DNA of 47,063 nt, taken from contig VGXN01000008.1 of NCBI GenBank assembly GCA_016873335.1, forward strand, positions 1 to 47,063. The letters run 5' to 3'. Below are positions 6,910-15,997 of this stretch, piece by piece. Position 1 is the stretch's first letter. Each line of letters starts with the position of its first letter. Both the position numbers and the translations under genes were made by a program. Under the pieces are notes generated by a model. The model saw nothing but the letters and a program-made list of their open reading frames with translations. It did not search any database and was not told where the DNA came from. This stretch comes from Phycisphaerae bacterium (GTDB lineage Bacteria > Planctomycetota > Phycisphaerae > Phycisphaerales > SM1A02).

Positions 6910-9869
6910 CTCTTCACCAACCATTGCTCGATGACTTCTAGGAAGAGATCAACATCCTTCTCCGTGATCACCATCGGGGGTTTGATCTTCAAGACGTTAT
7001 TGGCTGGTCCATCGCAGGAGAGCATCACACCTTGCATGAGGGCAAACTCCATCAGGTCAGCAACCTCAGCGGTCGCAGGGTGATCGAGGTCCTTAATCAA
7101 TTCGACACCGATGAAAAGGCCATGTCCCCTCACATCACCAATGATGGGGTGATCTTGAGCGAGCCGTCGAACTCCATCTTGCAAGTATTGACCGACACGA
7201 AGGGCGCTTCGCTGGAGCCCTTCATCTTCGACGACATCAAAGACTGCTTGACCAATCGCTGCGCTGACAGGATTTCCACCGAAGGTATTGAAGTACTCCA
7301 TACCGTTGTTAAATGAGGCGGCGATCTCGGGAGTAGTCGCGACTGCAGCTAACGGGTGGCCATTACCGAGTGGCTTTCCCATCGTGACGATATCGGGCAG
7401 AACGCCATGGAGTTGAAATCCCCAGAATTGCTCGCCAACTCGTCCCAGGCCGATCTGCACCTCATCGCTGACGCAGACTCCACCAGAATCTCTAATCGCC
7501 TTAAATGCAGATCTCAGATAGCCATCGGGGAGGACTATCTGACCTGCGGTGCTTACTATCGATTCGGCAAAGAAGGCACCGACTCCACCGGCAAATGAGT
7601 CAATCACCTCACTTAGCTGGGCGAGATAACGAGAGGTAGCGCCTTCGCCACGATAGAGACCGCGGAGAGTATCTGGAAGTTCAGCGAGGCCACAATGAGA
7701 AGGCTTGCCAAGCCCACCTTTCCCGAGGAACTTGTAGGGACTTATCTCTATCACGCACTCGGTATGACCGTGATAGCCATGCCTTAAGGCGATCGCAGAG
7801 TTTCGTTTGGTGTGGGCACGTGCAAGTCGAATGGCGAGATCGTTCGCCTCACTTCCACTGTTGACGAAGAAGATCACGCTCAGTGGATCTGGAAGCGTGG
7901 CAATGAGCGAGCGGGCATATTCTGTGATGCCCTGATGAAGGAATCGAGTATTGGTATTTAAGGTGCGCATCTGGCGCACCCCAGCTTCGACCACGCGTGG
8001 ATGGCAATGGCCGACATGTGCGACGTTGTTGACCATATCGAGGAATGCGCGCCCACTCTCGTCATAGAGGTATGCACCTTCGCCGCGAACGATATGGAGG
8101 GGCTTTGAGAAGTTGAGCGAGAGATTTTGCGAGATAGTTGAGCCACGATCTCGTTTGATCGATTCTCCAGTGATTCGACTATGAGCATCTGTACCTTCTG
8201 CGATGCGAAGAATCAAATTGGGATTTGGGGAGATGCTCCGCCAGAGCGAGACTTCATCTCGCGGTGCGACGCCGTAGATATCGATTCCCATTCCACAGAG
8301 ATCTGTGATGAGTTGAAAGTGAAGGTGAGGTGGCCACCCAACATTCTCACTTTCATCGCCCATCCACCCGATCAACTCACCAGCCTGGATCTTCTTTCCG
8401 ACCTGCCAGAGCGTTAGAGATTCCTTGGCGAGATGACCATAGAGAGTAAAGAAGGAATGGCCCTTATCCGTCTCATGACGAAGAATCACGACAGGTCCGT
8501 AGTCAAGGTAGGCATCGTTGTCATTGAAAATTTCAATAGTTCCCGCCAGTGGCGCATGTACCCGTGCACCGGCGCTCTGCCAGAGATCGACGCCGAGGTG
8601 GTATGTGCGAGCACTTGGGGCGTCGGCATCGAAAGAATCTGATGTGTAGACCGCTCGATTCTCACAATATCTTCCGATTCCAACATCTGCGCTGTTCTTA
8701 TGTAGGAAATCTGCGACCTCTTCAGTGGTGAGGGGGAGCTTTGGCGCATCAACCGACCAATCGATCCAGACTTTCTTGGCTGAGTGGAGTGGGATACCAA
8801 GGACATCTTTGGGATTCACTCGATTTAGAAGATAGGAGCGGATCTCCTTCGAGAGTGGATCTGCTTCCAGGCCGATGGCATTTCGGAACCGATAGAACCA
8901 GAGGTTGCGCTCGCTATCGGGTAAACGGGAGAGCGCTTTCGGCGCAAGACCTTGGCTGATATTGAGATAGTGATTTCTTGGATTCTCCGAACTCTGTAGG
9001 GCGGCATTTGCGATGCTCGTTGCGATTCTCACTCGCATTAGGTCGTAGAGAAGTGCAACCTCGTCACTGGCAAGTGGTGAAAGCGAGTGATAACCACGGA
9101 GTAGATCACAGATATTTATTGCAGGATTCTCTGAGTGCATGGCTAGATAAGCCGATGCGACAGCCACTCCCACGATTCGTGGCGCATAGATAAGGTCGCC
9201 AAAATCGATAAGCCCGAGGGAGTTCTTACCAAGGACTATATTCCATTCGTTGGCATCGTTATGGATCAGTTGAGGAGGCAAAGTCGCCAAGGTGTCTAGG
9301 GATTGTGCGGCTTCCCTCGAGATAAGATTCTCTACCAGTTTTCGGATCCTTGTATCTTCAATCTTCTCGCTCCACCCGAGAAGTGATTGAGCTTGATTCA
9401 TATTCCAGATGAAGGAACGTGAAGTTAGCGAGATCTCATCGCCGTCCATCGGCAAGGTCGCCAGTGATTTATCAACAAGCGCAATCATCCGCCCAAGATT
9501 GAGATGGTCATTACTTGAATGAGATCCAATCTCGCCCCACATCGGACCTTCAATCCAAGTGAGAAGACGAAGCAATTTTCCATCAGTTGCAACGAGAGTG
9601 GATCCACTCTCGTTCGCAAGCGCGCGAGGAACTATCGAATCTTTTAGATCCCTTAATGCATTGAGGTGCTCGAGCACACGATCTTCCAGATGAAGAAGCG
9701 CCCGTTTCTCCTCGGAATCCTGATAAACCTTGAAGATGTGGACTTTCTCGCCATCGACTCTGAAGTTGAGATCGCGCTCACCAATAAGCGCGGTGATTTT
9801 GCCTTCACAATTCCAATGGTCTTTGAGAAGGGATGATGCCGTATCAATGCTCAAAGCCATAGCCATCAC
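6906..9869 (-). CDS. Trimodular fusion: hydroxylysine kinase-like domain, M23 (LytM) domain, class III aminotransferase/phospho-lyase
   Basis: A 987-residue protein. Residues 1-330 are an aminoglycoside-phosphotransferase/HYKK-type kinase with a GERDLNF nucleotide loop, catalytic [10 protein letters not shown] (Asp205) and metal-binding IDFGD (Asp222). Residues about 395-555 are an M23 domain with the full zinc set HLGVD (His424, Asp428), LYGHL (His479) and HLH (His515/517). Residues about 565-987 are a class III PLP enzyme with [11 protein letters not shown] (Lys832), like human PHYKPL/ETNPPL. Kinase plus phospho-lyase implies ATP-dependent phosphorylation of 5-hydroxylysine followed by elimination to 2-aminoadipate semialdehyde, ammonia and phosphate; phosphoethanolamine is the alternative substrate. 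No signal peptide is seen. Start may be GTG 9869, ATG 9866 or ATG 9860, after the ribosome-binding site GGGGAGG. Confidence 0.9.
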   Translation of the reverse strand: MMAMALSIDTASSLLKDHWNCEGKITALIGERDLNFRVDGEKVHIFKVYQDSEEKRALLHLEDRVLEHLNALRDLKDSIVPRALANESGSTLVATDGKLLRLLTWIEGPMWGEIGSHSSNDHLNLGRMIALVDKSLATLPMDGDEISLTSRSFIWNMNQAQSLLGWSEKIEDTRIRKLVENLISREAAQSLDTLATLPPQLIHNDANEWNIVLGKNSLGLIDFGDLIYAPRIVGVAVASAYLAMHSENPAINICDLLRGYHSLSPLASDEVALLYDLMRVRIATSIANAALQSSENPRNHYLNISQGLAPKALSRLPDSERNLWFYRFRNAIGLEADPLSKEIRSYLLNRVNPKDVLGIPLHSAKKVWIDWSVDAPKLPLTTEEVADFLHKNSADVGIGRYCENRAVYTSDSFDADAPSARTYHLGVDLWQSAGARVHAPLAGTIEIFNDNDAYLDYGPVVILRHETDKGHSFFTLYGHLAKESLTLWQVGKKIQAGELIGWMGDESENVGWPPHLHFQLITDLCGMGIDIYGVAPRDEVSLWRSISPNPNLILRIAEGTDAHSRITGESIKRDRGSTISQNLSLNFSKPLHIVRGEGAYLYDESGRAFLDMVNNVAHVGHCHPRVVEAGVRQMRTLNTNTRFLHQGITEYARSLIATLPDPLSVIFFVNSGSEANDLAIRLARAHTKRNSAIALRHGYHGHTECVIEISPYKFLGKGGLGKPSHCGLAELPDTLRGLYRGEGATSRYLAQLSEVIDSFAGGVGAFFAESIVSTAGQIVLPDGYLRSAFKAIRDSGGVCVSDEVQIGLGRVGEQFWGFQLHGVLPDIVTMGKPLGNGHPLAAVATTPEIAASFNNGMEYFNTFGGNPVSAAIGQAVFDVVEDEGLQRSALRVGQYLQDGVRRLAQDHPIIGDVRGHGLFIGVELIKDLDHPATAEVADLMEFALMQGVMLSCDGPANNVLKIKPPMVITEKDVDLFLEVIEQWLVKR

Positions 9870-10774
9870 CTCCCCATCTTCTTAAGAAGGAGTTCAACGA
9901 GGGCAGCATCTTGAATACCTAGCCCTACGCTAAAGAAATAACTTCTCCCTAAGATAGTAGGGGTAGGTCCGTGGAAGAGTGAACCGATTCCTCGAGGTTC
10001 GGTCCAGCTGCGCGTCGCCTGGGCAAGGGCCCCCCGGACCGATCCACATTGTTCGATTGAGATGGCTGGGTCATCAACGAAAAGATGGTCAGCCTTTGAT
10101 AGCAACTCGGGTGAGATTTCTGAGCGGTTTGGTGCAAATGATCCAATCGATACCACTAGGGAGTTTTCAGCAAGGGGGTTGCTAAGAACTGGGGCCATGG
10201 AGTTAGTACAGAGGAAGGCTAGGTCAAAACCGTCGAGCGATGAGATGTCAGAGGTAATCGAGGTAAAGGGAGAGTCGCCTGCACATGAACTATTTGCCTG
10301 GCGTGAGATTCCGATGAGTTCTAGCGGTTGGAAGATTTCTCGTGCGGCCGTTGCGTGGGCTAATCCTTGGTGTCCTATTCCAACTATTGCGATTCTCTTG
10401 GCATGGGCAGTCACGGTGTTGGCTACAGCCATGCTGGTAGCTACGGTTCGAAGTCTCGTAACTGTCTCACCATCAAAGAAGTGAGTGGGAGATCCGGTCT
10501 CAGCATCGAGAACTGCGACGGTAGTTTGGACTGCTGGTAATCCTCTCTGAGCATTCGAAGGCACGACCGTTCCGAACTTGACGATAGTTGGGCCTCCGCT
10601 ACTTGCCCGTGCGATGTAGGAGAACTGTGCATTCTCACCTTGGGTGAGAACTGCGCGAGGCCCAAGGACTGTCTCCGCCCGTGCGTGTCTGGCGAAAACT
10701 TCTCTTTGAGTTGCAATCACTTCCTCGAGAGTGCAGAGAGCTTCTATCTCTGATTGGGAGAGGAAGGTAGCCAT
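9866..10774 (-). CDS. Ornithine cyclodeaminase/mu-crystallin family protein
   Basis: A 302-residue member of the OCD/mu-crystallin family, slightly short of the usual 310-340. The NAD(P) motif IAIVGIGHQGLAHATAA lies near residue 128, and VVSIGSFAPNRSEIS and HLFVDDPA match the family's C-terminal half. Members include ornithine cyclodeaminase, alanine dehydrogenase and ketimine reductases that act on piperideine- or pyrroline-2-carboxylate. In this cluster a ketimine/pipecolate or 2-aminoadipate-linked step is plausible (inference). Its TGA overlaps the start of the fusion gene, so OCD, fusion and CoA-transferase form a tight minus-strand operon. Confidence 0.85.
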   Translation of the reverse strand: MATFLSQSEIEALCTLEEVIATQREVFARHARAETVLGPRAVLTQGENAQFSYIARASSGGPTIVKFGTVVPSNAQRGLPAVQTTVAVLDAETGSPTHFFDGETVTRLRTVATSMAVANTVTAHAKRIAIVGIGHQGLAHATAAREIFQPLELIGISRQANSSCAGDSPFTSITSDISSLDGFDLAFLCTNSMAPVLSNPLAENSLVVSIGSFAPNRSEISPELLSKADHLFVDDPAISIEQCGSVRGALAQATRSWTEPRGIGSLFHGPTPTILGRSYFFSVGLGIQDAALVELLLKKMGR

Positions 10775-10853
10775 GTCGAAAATCCTATGGCACGAGAAGT
10801 CACTTAGTCATTGCTCGTCGTCCTAGTTCACTTCAGGGTAATAGGATGGAGAG

Positions 10854-11387
10854 GTGGCGAGCGAGGATGGCGTTCGACTGGAGATCATTGACTCGGCCGA
10901 AAACTTAAGCGACGCCGATTTCCAGGCGCTTGTAAGACTCCTCCGCGACTCGATTAATGGCGGATTCTCAATCGGCTTTCTTCAATCAAATAGCGATGCC
11001 GATCTCCTTGAGTTTTGGCGAAGTGAGAGTTCTAATCTCACCGGTGGCAGTTTCTTGGTTGTAGCTCGAGTCGATGGAGTGGTTGCAGGGTGCACGATCA
11101 TCACCAGGGAGTCGAGATCTAATGCAAGACATCGAGCAGAATTTCGAAAGCTCATGGTTCACTCGGCATATCAGAGACGAGGAATAGCTTCAGCCTTGCA
11201 ATCCAAAGCTTGTGATGAGGCAAAGCGCAGGGGAGTGACTCTTCTGACCTTGGACTCGGCGACAGGATTTCTCACCGATGTCGTTTATGAAGCTTGGGGA
11301 TGGAATCGAGTGGGATCGATTCCCGATTATGCGACTAACCCTGATGGAACTCTGGTCGCAACCACATATTTCTATAAGCGACTGTGA
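10854..11387 (+). CDS. GNAT-family N-acetyltransferase
   Basis: A 177-residue GNAT protein. The acetyl-CoA-binding motif QRRGIASALQSKA follows the beta4 strand RAEFRKLMVHSAY, and the fold ends with YEAWGWNRVGSIPDYA. The GTG at 10854 has an upstream AGGATGGAGAGG ribosome-binding region. It resembles acetyltransferases that modify small amines or antibiotics; the substrate is unknown. It is divergent from the OCD/fusion operon and may share its promoter region (10775-10853). Confidence 0.85.
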   Translation: MASEDGVRLEIIDSAENLSDADFQALVRLLRDSINGGFSIGFLQSNSDADLLEFWRSESSNLTGGSFLVVARVDGVVAGCTIITRESRSNARHRAEFRKLMVHSAYQRRGIASALQSKACDEAKRRGVTLLTLDSATGFLTDVVYEAWGWNRVGSIPDYATNPDGTLVATTYFYKRL

Positions 11388-11430
11388 ACCCTATTGAGTC
11401 AATCCAGATCGCTTTAGATAGGCTCGGCTC

Positions 11431-11646
11431 ATGACAAGTAGATTTATGTTCATCTGGGCAATATTCGTCGCTGGTTTCATGGTGATCAACTACCGCAACA
11501 AGATTCGCCAAGATAAGAAACTTGGCGCCATGGACTGGACTCCCTACAAGATGAAGTTAAGTCAATCGTGGTGGAGTGGATTCCTCTGGGCGGCAGTGGC
11601 GCTGACGATTTTCTTCTTCCTCGGTGAAGCAGGGCTCACGCGCTAG
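11431..11646 (+). CDS. Small membrane protein (71 residues), unknown
   Basis: A 71-residue protein with two predicted membrane helices (about residues 5-20 and 49-66) separated by a charged, Lys-rich loop. No ribosome-binding site is seen just before the ATG, so the message may be leaderless or coupled to the acetyltransferase 43 bases upstream. It ends at 11646, overlapping the end of the convergent ThDP enzyme gene by 4 bases. I recognise no family. Confidence 0.55.
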   Translation: MTSRFMFIWAIFVAGFMVINYRNKIRQDKKLGAMDWTPYKMKLSQSWWSGFLWAAVALTIFFFLGEAGLTR

Positions 11647-13277
11647 TTCGCCTGACTCTCTCTCCAGCGCGGTGATGTAGTCCGAGGCGGCAAGAGCCGA
11701 TCACGCAAGAGCAATAGGCGCGGAACTTTGATATTGAGAGATTCGCCAAGATCATTGGATAGTGAATCTAGGTTCGTGTCTTTGAAGGAAACTCCAAAAC
11801 TTTCCGCAAGCAATCTCCAATTGGGATTGACAAGATCTACCCCCCGCTCGGGAGCGTTCATCACCTTCTGGTCGTAGCGCAACATGCCATAGCCGCCATC
11901 GTCATGAAGCAGGATGGTCACCGGAAGTGATTCCTGAACCAGCGTTGCAAGTTCGGAGAGTGCGAAAGCGATTCCCCCATCGCCTGCGACCACGAGCGTT
12001 GCTGTGCCATCAATTGCCGCGCCGATGCTTGATGGCAATGCGAATCCAAGAGTGCCCCAACCGACCGGATAAGCCATCCGCCGTGCTCGCTTTCCACGAG
12101 CGTATCCGCCAGACCAATACCCTGCGATACACATGTCCAAGACGATTCGCCCCTCATCTGGCCAACTTCGATCAATGGCATCAACGAGAGCCATTCCAGC
12201 AATTCCCTCAGGAGTCGAGGCGATTCTCGCTCGAGCCTTCTTGTTTATCGAGGCGACATCGACCCACTCATCTTTCTCTTCCAAGGAAAAGAGCGTTTCA
12301 AGGAGCACGGACTTCAGGTTGGCCTTGATAGCGATATCTATCTTGGTATTTCGCTGGATTAGTTCAGGAGCTGCATCGATAACTGCAACCTTTGGCGGGA
12401 GTTTGATGCTCCAGTTCTTGGTATTCATCCCATCAAACTGACTTCCCATGATGAGTAAGAGCTCTGCGCTAGCAAGGAGTTCGCCAGTTTCAGGTTCATG
12501 TACTGGAATCTCGAGTGAGAAGCGACTTGAAGCGCCTATGCCTCGACCGGCAAATGTCGTGATGATCGGTGCTTTGAAAAGTTCAGAGAGTCTTGCAATC
12601 TCTAGATCCACTCCAGTGGCGCCACCACCCACCCAAAAGATGACTCGCTCAGAGGTTCTAATGAGCTCTGATAGATCATCAAACTTGATGTGAGGATCGG
12701 AAGATACAGTAGGCGTATCCAGTTTTCCTTCAAAATGCGCAGAGAGAATATCTGCGGGAATACCGAGATATCCAGCACCGGTTGGAGCCTTCATGATCTC
12801 AGCTATCAATTCTTCTAGAAATCCAATCGCCTCTGATGCAGTCGTTGCACTCTTGGCCAAAGGAAAACCTGACACGGTCACTTTTGCGAGGGGAGCAAAG
12901 AGAGATGCTTGGTCGCCCATTTCATGGAGATATCCGCGATAGATGCCCTTGGTCCGAAAACCAATCGGTGCTTCAGATGAGATCACCAGTAGTGGTGATC
13001 GCGAAATGGCTGCTTCGCCGAATGCACCGAGGGTGTTAGCCGCACCAGGTCCAGTTGTGGTGAGTGCGACACCAATTCCGCCAGTTGTTCGCGCGAGTCC
13101 ATCAGCAGCGTAGACAGCGCTCTGTTCATGTCGGACATTGATGATTCGGGGAGCGCCCTCTACATCTGATTTCCAGAAGGCGAGATTATGAACTCCAGGA
13201 ATTCCGAAGGCAAAGCGGACTCCGTGAGATGCCAGGATTCGAAGGATTGCATCAGCAACGGTTTGCGTATGTGTCAC
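11643..13277 (-). CDS. Thiamine-diphosphate-dependent enzyme (decarboxylase/acetolactate-synthase-like), candidate 2-oxoadipate decarboxylase
   Basis: A 544-residue protein with the three domains of ThDP enzymes: PYR domain with the activating Glu in RHEQSAVYAADG (Glu51), a central Rossmann-like domain, and a PP domain with GDGGIAF (Asp433). The second half of the Mg-ThDP motif reads HDDGGYG (Asp459-Asp460) instead of the usual NNGGYG. It resembles benzoylformate decarboxylase/acetolactate synthase-like proteins. Given the neighbouring glutarate-activating and glutaryl-CoA genes, non-oxidative decarboxylation of 2-oxoadipate to glutarate semialdehyde is a good hypothesis, not a demonstrated function. 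GTG start; divergent from the aldehyde dehydrogenase with a very short gap. Confidence 0.82.
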   Translation of the reverse strand: MTHTQTVADAILRILASHGVRFAFGIPGVHNLAFWKSDVEGAPRIINVRHEQSAVYAADGLARTTGGIGVALTTTGPGAANTLGAFGEAAISRSPLLVISSEAPIGFRTKGIYRGYLHEMGDQASLFAPLAKVTVSGFPLAKSATTASEAIGFLEELIAEIMKAPTGAGYLGIPADILSAHFEGKLDTPTVSSDPHIKFDDLSELIRTSERVIFWVGGGATGVDLEIARLSELFKAPIITTFAGRGIGASSRFSLEIPVHEPETGELLASAELLLIMGSQFDGMNTKNWSIKLPPKVAVIDAAPELIQRNTKIDIAIKANLKSVLLETLFSLEEKDEWVDVASINKKARARIASTPEGIAGMALVDAIDRSWPDEGRIVLDMCIAGYWSGGYARGKRARRMAYPVGWGTLGFALPSSIGAAIDGTATLVVAGDGGIAFALSELATLVQESLPVTILLHDDGGYGMLRYDQKVMNAPERGVDLVNPNWRLLAESFGVSFKDTNLDSLSNDLGESLNIKVPRLLLLRDRLLPPRTTSPRWRESQAN

Positions 13278-13329
13278 GGCTCAACAATAACTCATGGAAT
13301 TTCATCTCTCTTTGGTGTTAGATAACGAG

Positions 13330-14823
13330 ATGACATTCACTTCCTTTAGTCCATCCAACCGCAGCGATAAAGTCGGTGAAGCCCCAGAAGCCAAGAGCGC
13401 AGATATCGTCGAGGCGCTTCGGAGAGCAAAAATCGCCCAAGCAAGTTGGGCGAAGGTGCCGGCTCCAGTACGAGGCCGCGTCATTGCAAATGTTGGACGG
13501 TTAGTTGAGAAGAACAAGGAAGCGCTATCGAAACTTGTCACTCGAGAGATGGGAAAGGTCTACCTGGAAGCACTTGGTGAGGTTCAAGAGGTCATCGACA
13601 CCTGTGATTTCTTCCTTGGCGAAGGGCGAAGGCTCTATGGCCAGACAGTGCCGAGTGAGATGCCAAAAAAGAATCTCTTTACCTTTAGAAATCCAGTAGG
13701 AAGCGTCTTTGTCATTACCGCAGGAAATTTCCCTGCCGCTGTTCCCTCGTGGTACATCGTCCCGGCCCTTCTTGCCGGCAACTCGGTCGTCTGGAAGCCA
13801 TCCGAATTCACGCCAGTTGTCGCTAAAGCTTTGACTTCACTCTTTCATGCTGGCGGGATCCCTCAGGACTTACTCATCACCTTAGTAGCAGAGGGAGGCG
13901 AGACCTTCTCTGCTCTCGAAGAGGGATTGCAGCAAGGATTGATCAATAAAGTGGGATTTACAGGATCAACAGAGGTCGGACGACGCATCGGAGCGAAGAC
14001 GGGCGAGTATGTCCAGAGCGCTTGTCTTGAACTGGGCGGGAAGAATCCGATGGTGGTGATGCCCGATGCAAATCTCGACCTCGCTCTGGAAGGTGCGCTC
14101 TTCGCCGGTTTTGGCACGGCAGGACAGCGTTGCACCTCTCTCGGAACGCTATGGCTTCATGAATCTATTCACGATCAATTCTTGGCTCGATATTCGAAGT
14201 TGGTTGAGGGGGCGAAAATTGGGGATCCGTTCCAGGATGTGCTCTATGGTCCGATGATCAGCGAGAAGTACCTAGAGAATCACCTCAAGCATCTAGCCAT
14301 GATCAAGGCACATCACAAAATCTCAGGTTCATCGGGAATTGGAAGGATCACTGCCGAGAATCCTCGCGCAGGATTTGTAGGGGATGCTTCACAGGGTATC
14401 TACGCCCATCCAACTATCATTTCTGGGATAAACAGTGATGATGAGCTCTATTACACCGAAACATTTGGTCCCCTTGTCACCGTTGGTTCATTCAAAGATC
14501 TCGATCAAGCGATCGAGCTTTCCAATGGACATGGCTACGGACTCTCGTCGGCGATCTACAGCACAAATCCCGATAGCGTCTGGCGCTTTAGAGAGGGAAT
14601 CTCTGCCGGAATGGTCTCAATCAATAACTCGACCTCGGGCGCAGAGGCGCATCTTCCCTTTGGTGGAAATGGCAAGAGCGGAAATGGATCGCGGCAGAGC
14701 GGAATCTGGGTCCTCGATCAGTTCACACGATGGCAGTCGATGAACTGGGATTGGTCGAATAAGTTACAGAAGGCACAGATGGATGTGATCGAAATCGATC
14801 ACAATCCTGATTTCACGCTCTGA
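13330..14823 (+). CDS. NAD(P)-dependent aldehyde dehydrogenase, candidate 2-aminoadipate or glutarate semialdehyde dehydrogenase
   Basis: A 497-residue ALDH-superfamily protein from ATG 13330 (an ATG at 13294 is in frame, but would leave only 16 bases to the divergent gene). The catalytic Cys is in GTAGQRCTSLGTL, the general base Glu in CLELGGKNP, and the cofactor region in GNSVVWKPSEFTP and GFTGSTEVGRRIG. It oxidises an aldehyde to an acid. The tail NNSTSGAEAHLPFGG suggests an ALDH7-like or related semialdehyde substrate; in context 2-aminoadipate 6-semialdehyde or glutarate semialdehyde is likely. First gene of a three-gene plus-strand operon with an FAD oxidase and glutaryl-CoA dehydrogenase. 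Confidence 0.88.
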   Translation: MTFTSFSPSNRSDKVGEAPEAKSADIVEALRRAKIAQASWAKVPAPVRGRVIANVGRLVEKNKEALSKLVTREMGKVYLEALGEVQEVIDTCDFFLGEGRRLYGQTVPSEMPKKNLFTFRNPVGSVFVITAGNFPAAVPSWYIVPALLAGNSVVWKPSEFTPVVAKALTSLFHAGGIPQDLLITLVAEGGETFSALEEGLQQGLINKVGFTGSTEVGRRIGAKTGEYVQSACLELGGKNPMVVMPDANLDLALEGALFAGFGTAGQRCTSLGTLWLHESIHDQFLARYSKLVEGAKIGDPFQDVLYGPMISEKYLENHLKHLAMIKAHHKISGSSGIGRITAENPRAGFVGDASQGIYAHPTIISGINSDDELYYTETFGPLVTVGSFKDLDQAIELSNGHGYGLSSAIYSTNPDSVWRFREGISAGMVSINNSTSGAEAHLPFGGNGKSGNGSRQSGIWVLDQFTRWQSMNWDWSNKLQKAQMDVIEIDHNPDFTL

Positions 14824-14824
14824 T

Positions 14825-15988
14825 ATGCAACTGCCGGAACGAGTCGATGTCGTCGTCGTCGGCGGGGGAGTGATGGGCGCCTCCACCGCCTTTCATCTCG
14901 CTGAGGCGGGGGTGTCGGTCGCGCTCTTTGAAGCAGAAGAATTAGCGAGTGGTTCAACGTCGAAGGCAGCAGGTGGTGTTCGAGCCAATTTCTCCGATGA
15001 ATTGAATATCGCTTTAGGTGCACGCTCACTCGACCTCTTCTCAAAGTTCTTGGAGCGCCCTGGCTATGAAATTGATCTGCGTCGCCCCGGCTATCTCTTC
15101 GCCCTCACCAAGAGCGAGGATGTATCGCGCTTTGAACAATCAACAGAGTTGCAGAAGAGTCTTGGAGTCGAATCTCGAATGCTCAGCGCCAAAGAGGCGT
15201 CCAAGATCTCACCCCTCCTGAGTGAAGAGGGAGTTCTTGCTTGTTCATTCACACCTAACGATGGTCACTGCACTCCTGAAGCGGTTGTTCTGGGTTATGC
15301 GGCAGGTGCACGCAAACATGGTGCAACAGTGAAGACTGGAGTTCGTGTCACTGGAATCGAGCTCAAAGGCGGTGAAATCGAGGCGGTCACGACAAGTGCG
15401 GGGAGAATCAAGACAGGCGCTGTGATCAACTGTGCTGGAGCTTGGTCGCCTGAGGTTGCGGCAATGGTCGGACTTGAACTCCCGGTCACTGCCTATCGAC
15501 GAGAACTTGCGATCACAGAACCGCTAGGCAGAGAGTTTGATGACTTGCCAGAAGAATTCCCGATGACGATTGATTACTCGACCTCGCTGTACTGGCACCG
15601 CGAAGGCAAGGGAATCTTGATGGGATTTTCGGATTCGAGTAATCCTCCTGGATTCGAGTTGAAGCGAGACCCCCGATTCGCAGAAAAGTTAGGCGCACTT
15701 GCAGAGAAGAGGGCGCCAAGGCTCCTTGATCTTGGGATACAGAGTGGATGGAGCGGGCTCTATGAAGTGACGCCCGATCACAACGCGATCCTTGGTGAAT
15801 ACAAGTCGGTGAGCAGGTTCTTCTACGCGACAGGATTTAGTGGCCATGGCTTCTTGCAAGGTCCAGCCATCGGGGAGATCTTGCGTGACCTATATCTCGA
15901 AAAGGAACCGTTCATCGACATTACTGCGCTATCTGCAGAGAGATTCTCTCGACCAGATTCACTGAGACCAGAATTGAATATCGTCTAA
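14825..15988 (+). CDS. FAD-dependent oxidoreductase (DAO/SoxB-like)
   Basis: A 387-residue flavoprotein: FAD motif VVVVGGGVMGASTAFHLAEAG at the start, followed by GSTSKAAGGVRANFS, then the C-terminal GLYEVTPDHNAILGEY and FFYATGFSGHGFLQGPAIGE segments typical of sarcosine oxidase beta-like proteins. It would oxidise a secondary or primary amino acid. Within the proposed route it could convert 2-aminoadipate to 2-oxoadipate, or pipecolate to piperideine-6-carboxylate. One base separates its ATG from the preceding stop, so it is co-translated with the aldehyde dehydrogenase; glutaryl-CoA dehydrogenase follows after nine bases. Confidence 0.88.
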   Translation: MQLPERVDVVVVGGGVMGASTAFHLAEAGVSVALFEAEELASGSTSKAAGGVRANFSDELNIALGARSLDLFSKFLERPGYEIDLRRPGYLFALTKSEDVSRFEQSTELQKSLGVESRMLSAKEASKISPLLSEEGVLACSFTPNDGHCTPEAVVLGYAAGARKHGATVKTGVRVTGIELKGGEIEAVTTSAGRIKTGAVINCAGAWSPEVAAMVGLELPVTAYRRELAITEPLGREFDDLPEEFPMTIDYSTSLYWHREGKGILMGFSDSSNPPGFELKRDPRFAEKLGALAEKRAPRLLDLGIQSGWSGLYEVTPDHNAILGEYKSVSRFFYATGFSGHGFLQGPAIGEILRDLYLEKEPFIDITALSAERFSRPDSLRPELNIV

Positions 15989-15997
15989 GATGACCAG

